The notes under the pieces: generated by a model
Seen by the model: the letters and a program-made list of their open reading frames with translations, nothing else
The model's database searches: none
What the model was told of the DNA's origin: nothing
Made by a program: the position numbers and the translations under genes
Source of the DNA: Bacteroidota bacterium
Lineage (GTDB): Bacteria; Bacteroidota; Bacteroidia; Bacteroidales; Prolixibacteraceae
Direction of reading: 5' to 3'
Assembly (NCBI GenBank): GCA_023488865.1
Contig: JAMDDG010000440.1
Span: forward strand, 1 to 7,579
Length of the DNA: 7,579 nucleotides
Shown: piece after piece, positions 5,257 through 7,579 of the stretch
How positions within the stretch are numbered: position 1 is the first letter of the stretch
Layout of the letters: each line of letters begins with the position of its first letter

Positions 5257-7148
5257 TTTTCTTTATTTACCTCTTTAAAAATCTTCATCATGCAATTCCT
5301 GCAGTCAAACTCCAGCTCGAAACGGTTCACCCCATCCTGCAGAAAGAAGGGTTCTGCGAGGTCGGAGGGGAATTCGCCACCAAACCGTTTGCAGAAGCCC
5401 AGTTCGTGCTGGAGACAATGTTTGGTAGTCATCACCTGTAAACGACCGGTGATATTGCGTTTTTCGACGCCGGTTTCAGGCTTTTCAATCCCGTGCCGCC
5501 GGTAAAATTGCATCGCCAGCCGGTTGGTGATGTTGTTTTCGAAATGGATTGGCTCGGAAGGGAAAGGGATTGAGTTGGGGGCTGAAGAAAATGGTTTTCG
5601 AGTTGCTGAATTGTTTTCTATTTGATTATCAGACAAATCTGTCATTGTTGTTTCAACAGCCAATTTCAAAATTTCATCCAGTAAACCCCTGCGCAATTCG
5701 TTTAATTGTTGTGCAGTGAAAAAATATTTCTTGTTGCCACAAGTTTCTATTTCCCTTACCAGGAAGGGGGTATCGCCCGATTTGGACAGCTGCCGCAGGA
5801 TGTTTTCGTGCGACTGGATGGGATTGTTTGCAGGAACTTTGGCCATTGATACTGCGTAACTTGCTGTGGCAGTCATTTCGTCCGTTCCGGTTGCCTGTAG
5901 CTCAAATCCTTCGGAGGTTTCTTCCAGGGTTATCCTGACAGGGATTTTGCGTTCGGCCGTTTTCTTGCCCAAGGCCATCTGGAAAGCATGGTCGTAGTTC
6001 CGGGATACGACTGCCCCGATAAACAGACCATTCATTCTGTCTGGGTAAATGATATCGTTTTCTACCCTGTTTACCTTCAATCCGGCGCTTACACCGTTGC
6101 GCGCCACAAAAGTAAGTCCGTCGTTGTTGGCGATTGGTTGGTTGCCCGAAAGCTGGAAAGAATCCAAATTCAACCTGGTTACTTTGCCCAGCTCTTCTCC
6201 TGTTGATTTGGGGCTGTCCAGTCCGGCTACCCGCTCTTTGCGTCCGTGAAGGAAATATTCGGTAGCCCCGCGGTGAAAGGTTTTGGCTGGATCTGGCTTG
6301 AAAAAGAAGGTAGTTTTGCCGTAGGAAGCCGGGGTGAATTCAGGTTTTTCTTCTAAGATCCGGTCGAGCTCTTCACGGTAGTAAGCCGTACTGTTTTTTA
6401 CATAATCGATATCCTTTAAGCGCCCCTCAATTTTAAAAGAACGGACGCCGGCTGCTGCCAGTTCGCTGATCGATTTCGACTGGTCGAGGTCCTTGAGCGA
6501 AAGCAGGTATTTGTTTTGAATGATCACTTTCCCGCTGGTGTCGGTGAGGGTGTACTCCTTGCGGCAGGGTTGGGCGCAGGCGCCGCGGTTAGCGCTTCTG
6601 CCCCCGATGGCATAGCTCATGAAACATTGTCCGCTCAGGCTGACGCAAAGCGATCCGTGCACAAAAGCTTCCAGTTCAATGGCTGATTGTTCTGAAATTG
6701 CTTTGATTTGATCCAATGAGAGCTCCCGTGCCAATACCGCTCTTTTAAAACCAACCGCTTCCAGAAATTTTATTTTCCCTAACGTGAAGTTGTTGGCCTG
6801 GGTGCTGGCATGAAGCGCAATGGGTGGCAGGTTCATCTCCAAAATGCCCATATCCTGAATGATAAGTGCATCGGCGCCGGCCTCATATACTTGCCGGATG
6901 ATCCGTTCGGCCTCCTCCAACTCCGGATCGTACAGAATGGTGTTGAGGGCCACGTAGGTCCTGGCCCCGAATATACGGGCTTCGGCCGCCAGTTTTTCTA
7001 TCTCGCCAATGGAGTTGCCGGCTGCCTCCCTCGCCCCGAATTTGGGCGCACCAATGTAAACGGCATCGGCGCCGTGGTGGATTGCCGCGATGCCGCATTC
7101 CAGGTTCTTTGCAGGGGCAAGAAGTTCTAGTTTTTTACCAGAGTCCAT
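5253..7148 (-). CDS. U32-family Fe-S protein (RlhA-like, 'peptidase U32')
   Basis: This is a 631-residue protein. The TIM-barrel N-terminus begins LELLAPAKNLECGIAAIHHG ADAVYIG, as in U32 proteins. The signature region has HGSLCVSLSGQC and RGACAQPCR, giving Cys168, Cys175, Cys191 and Cys195, the four cluster ligands of TrhP/RlhA/UbiU relatives. A middle region with TFHRGATEYFLHGR resembles the DUF3656-containing RlhA (YdcP) type, which makes 5-hydroxycytidine in 23S rRNA. Length is close to E. coli RlhA (667). The old peptidase label is probably misleading. The tail has a second cysteine set (578, 586, 616, 619). I chose the ATG at 7148 because the 32 upstream in-frame codons are translated intergenic repeat. 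The stop shares ATGA with the hemerythrin-like gene. RNA target (rRNA or tRNA) is not certain. Confidence 0.87.
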   Translation of the reverse strand: MDSGKKLELLAPAKNLECGIAAIHHGADAVYIGAPKFGAREAAGNSIGEIEKLAAEARIFGARTYVALNTILYDPELEEAERIIRQVYEAGADALIIQDMGILEMNLPPIALHASTQANNFTLGKIKFLEAVGFKRAVLARELSLDQIKAISEQSAIELEAFVHGSLCVSLSGQCFMSYAIGGRSANRGACAQPCRKEYTLTDTSGKVIIQNKYLLSLKDLDQSKSISELAAAGVRSFKIEGRLKDIDYVKNSTAYYREELDRILEEKPEFTPASYGKTTFFFKPDPAKTFHRGATEYFLHGRKERVAGLDSPKSTGEELGKVTRLNLDSFQLSGNQPIANNDGLTFVARNGVSAGLKVNRVENDIIYPDRMNGLFIGAVVSRNYDHAFQMALGKKTAERKIPVRITLEETSEGFELQATGTDEMTATASYAVSMAKVPANNPIQSHENILRQLSKSGDTPFLVREIETCGNKKYFFTAQQLNELRRGLLDEILKLAVETTMTDLSDNQIENNSATRKPFSSAPNSIPFPSEPIHFENNITNRLAMQFYRRHGIEKPETGVEKRNITGRLQVMTTKHCLQHELGFCKRFGGEFPSDLAEPFFLQDGVNRFELEFDCRNCMMKIFKEVNKEK

Positions 7149-7169
7149 TGAAGAGATTTTGGATTTTGG

Positions 7170-7230
7170 AATTTCGATTTTCGATTGCGCTACTGTCGAT
7201 GACTGTATTCCAAAATCGAAAATCGTAATT
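7170..7230. repeat. AT-rich inverted repeat in the AhpD-U32 spacer
   Basis: Two 17-nt arms, AATTTCGATTTTCGATT (7170-7186) and AATCGAAAATCGTAATT (7214-7230), pair at 16 of 17 positions around a 27-nt loop. Further CCAAAATC copies flank it on the minus strand. The element fills most of the 88 bp between the AhpD-like stop and the U32 start. It may form an mRNA stem in an operon transcript. It lacks a GC-rich stem and U-tract, so I do not call it a terminator. Confidence 0.6.
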
Positions 7231-7236
7231 CGAAAA

Positions 7237-7578
7237 TTATTCATTGAGTGCTTCCCAGTACTCGACCGCTCTGCGTGTATGCGGGATCACGATAGTGCCT
7301 CCAACAAGGTTGGCCACGGCAAAAATTTCGAACAGTTCTTCTGTGGTAACTCCCTGCTCGTGGCATTTTTCGAGGTGATATTTGACACAATCGTCACAAC
7401 GTAGCACCATCGAGCTTACCAGGCCCATCATCTCCTTGGTTTTGGTTGAGAGGGCTCCCTCCATGTAGGTATTGGTGTCGATGTTGTAGATCCGCTTCAT
7501 CACTTTGTTGTCGGAAGCCAGTATTTTTTCGTTCATTTTGGCGCGGTAGGCGCGGAATTCGGTGATTTTTTCGTTCAT
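7237..7578 (-). CDS. AhpD-like carboxymuconolactone decarboxylase family protein
   Basis: This is a 113-residue all-helical protein of the usual length for the Bacteroidota single-domain family. It has the AhpD redox signature E-x11-C-x2-C-x3-H: Glu49, Cys61, Cys64 (RCDDCVKYH) and His68. That is the same spacing as the proton-relay and CxxC thiols of mycobacterial AhpD. The C-terminal helix ANLVGGTIVIPHTRRAVEYW is typical as well. The CxxC suggests a thiol-disulfide or peroxidase-reducing role rather than true decarboxylation; the physiological partner is not visible. The ATG at 7578 lies one base from the window edge, and the MNEKITEFRAYR start agrees with the family, so the gene is probably complete. 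It precedes the U32 gene by 88 bp on the same strand and may belong to the same operon. Confidence 0.9.
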   Translation of the reverse strand: MNEKITEFRAYRAKMNEKILASDNKVMKRIYNIDTNTYMEGALSTKTKEMMGLVSSMVLRCDDCVKYHLEKCHEQGVTTEELFEIFAVANLVGGTIVIPHTRRAVEYWEALNE

Positions 7579-7579
7579 T

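Noticed and set aside
5238..5505. Plus-strand frames opposite the U32 C-terminus
   Set aside because: They are antisense to the conserved cysteine tail and show no motif or initiation signal.
6883..7098. Minus-strand arginine-rich frame inside the U32 gene
   Set aside because: It is a shifted reading of the conserved U32 N-terminal region; the Arg-rich composition is a frame-shift artefact.
7170..7230. CRISPR-like or terminator interpretation of the inverted repeat
   Set aside because: There are only two AT-rich arms with no repeat-spacer periodicity, no GC-rich stem and no U-tract directly after it.

Overview
The window looks like chromosomal DNA of a member of the Bacteroidota, probably an anaerobic or facultative Bacteroidia lineage. 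The reasons are the almost complete lack of Shine-Dalgarno sequences, promoter-like elements of the TTG-n20-TAnnTTTG type, short AT-rich intergenic repeats, and proteins whose closest remembered relatives are from that phylum (U32 protein with a cysteine-rich tail, 113-residue AhpD-like protein, hemerythrin/LuxR pair). The species assignment is inference.

Left end (1-660): the last 33 codons of a LacI-type regulator run in from outside. A 300-bp gene-free stretch follows. It carries, on the minus strand, a decayed fragment of an IS1182/IS5-like DDE transposase. Next come a small S4-domain RNA-binding protein (YbcJ type) and a strong stem-loop that can terminate transcription from both sides.

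Middle (680-2515): one long minus-strand gene encodes a 611-residue patatin-like serine hydrolase with intact Ser62 and Asp290. The spacer upstream of it (2516-2764) holds a candidate promoter, a short AT-rich repeat and a hairpin.

Right part (2765-7578), all on the minus strand, read from high to low coordinates. An AhpD-like thiol protein is followed by an 88-bp spacer with an inverted repeat. Then come a U32-family Fe-S protein (RlhA-like), a hemerythrin/RIC-like di-iron protein, a LuxR-type regulator with a degenerate receiver domain, a 75-bp promoter-like spacer, a predicted outer-membrane beta-barrel protein and a c-type cytochrome lipoprotein. The U32 and hemerythrin genes share an ATGA overlap, the hemerythrin and LuxR genes overlap by 11 bp, and the barrel and cytochrome genes overlap by 11 bp.

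Working model (inference): the hemerythrin-like protein senses or detoxifies NO/O2 or repairs Fe-S clusters. The co-translated LuxR protein, which lacks the usual acidic pocket of a phospho-receiver, then acts on a palindrome directly upstream of the -33 element of the barrel/cytochrome operon. The AhpD-like and Fe-S U32 proteins fit the same redox or nitrosative-stress theme. The sensor-regulator-target layout is the most interesting part of the window.
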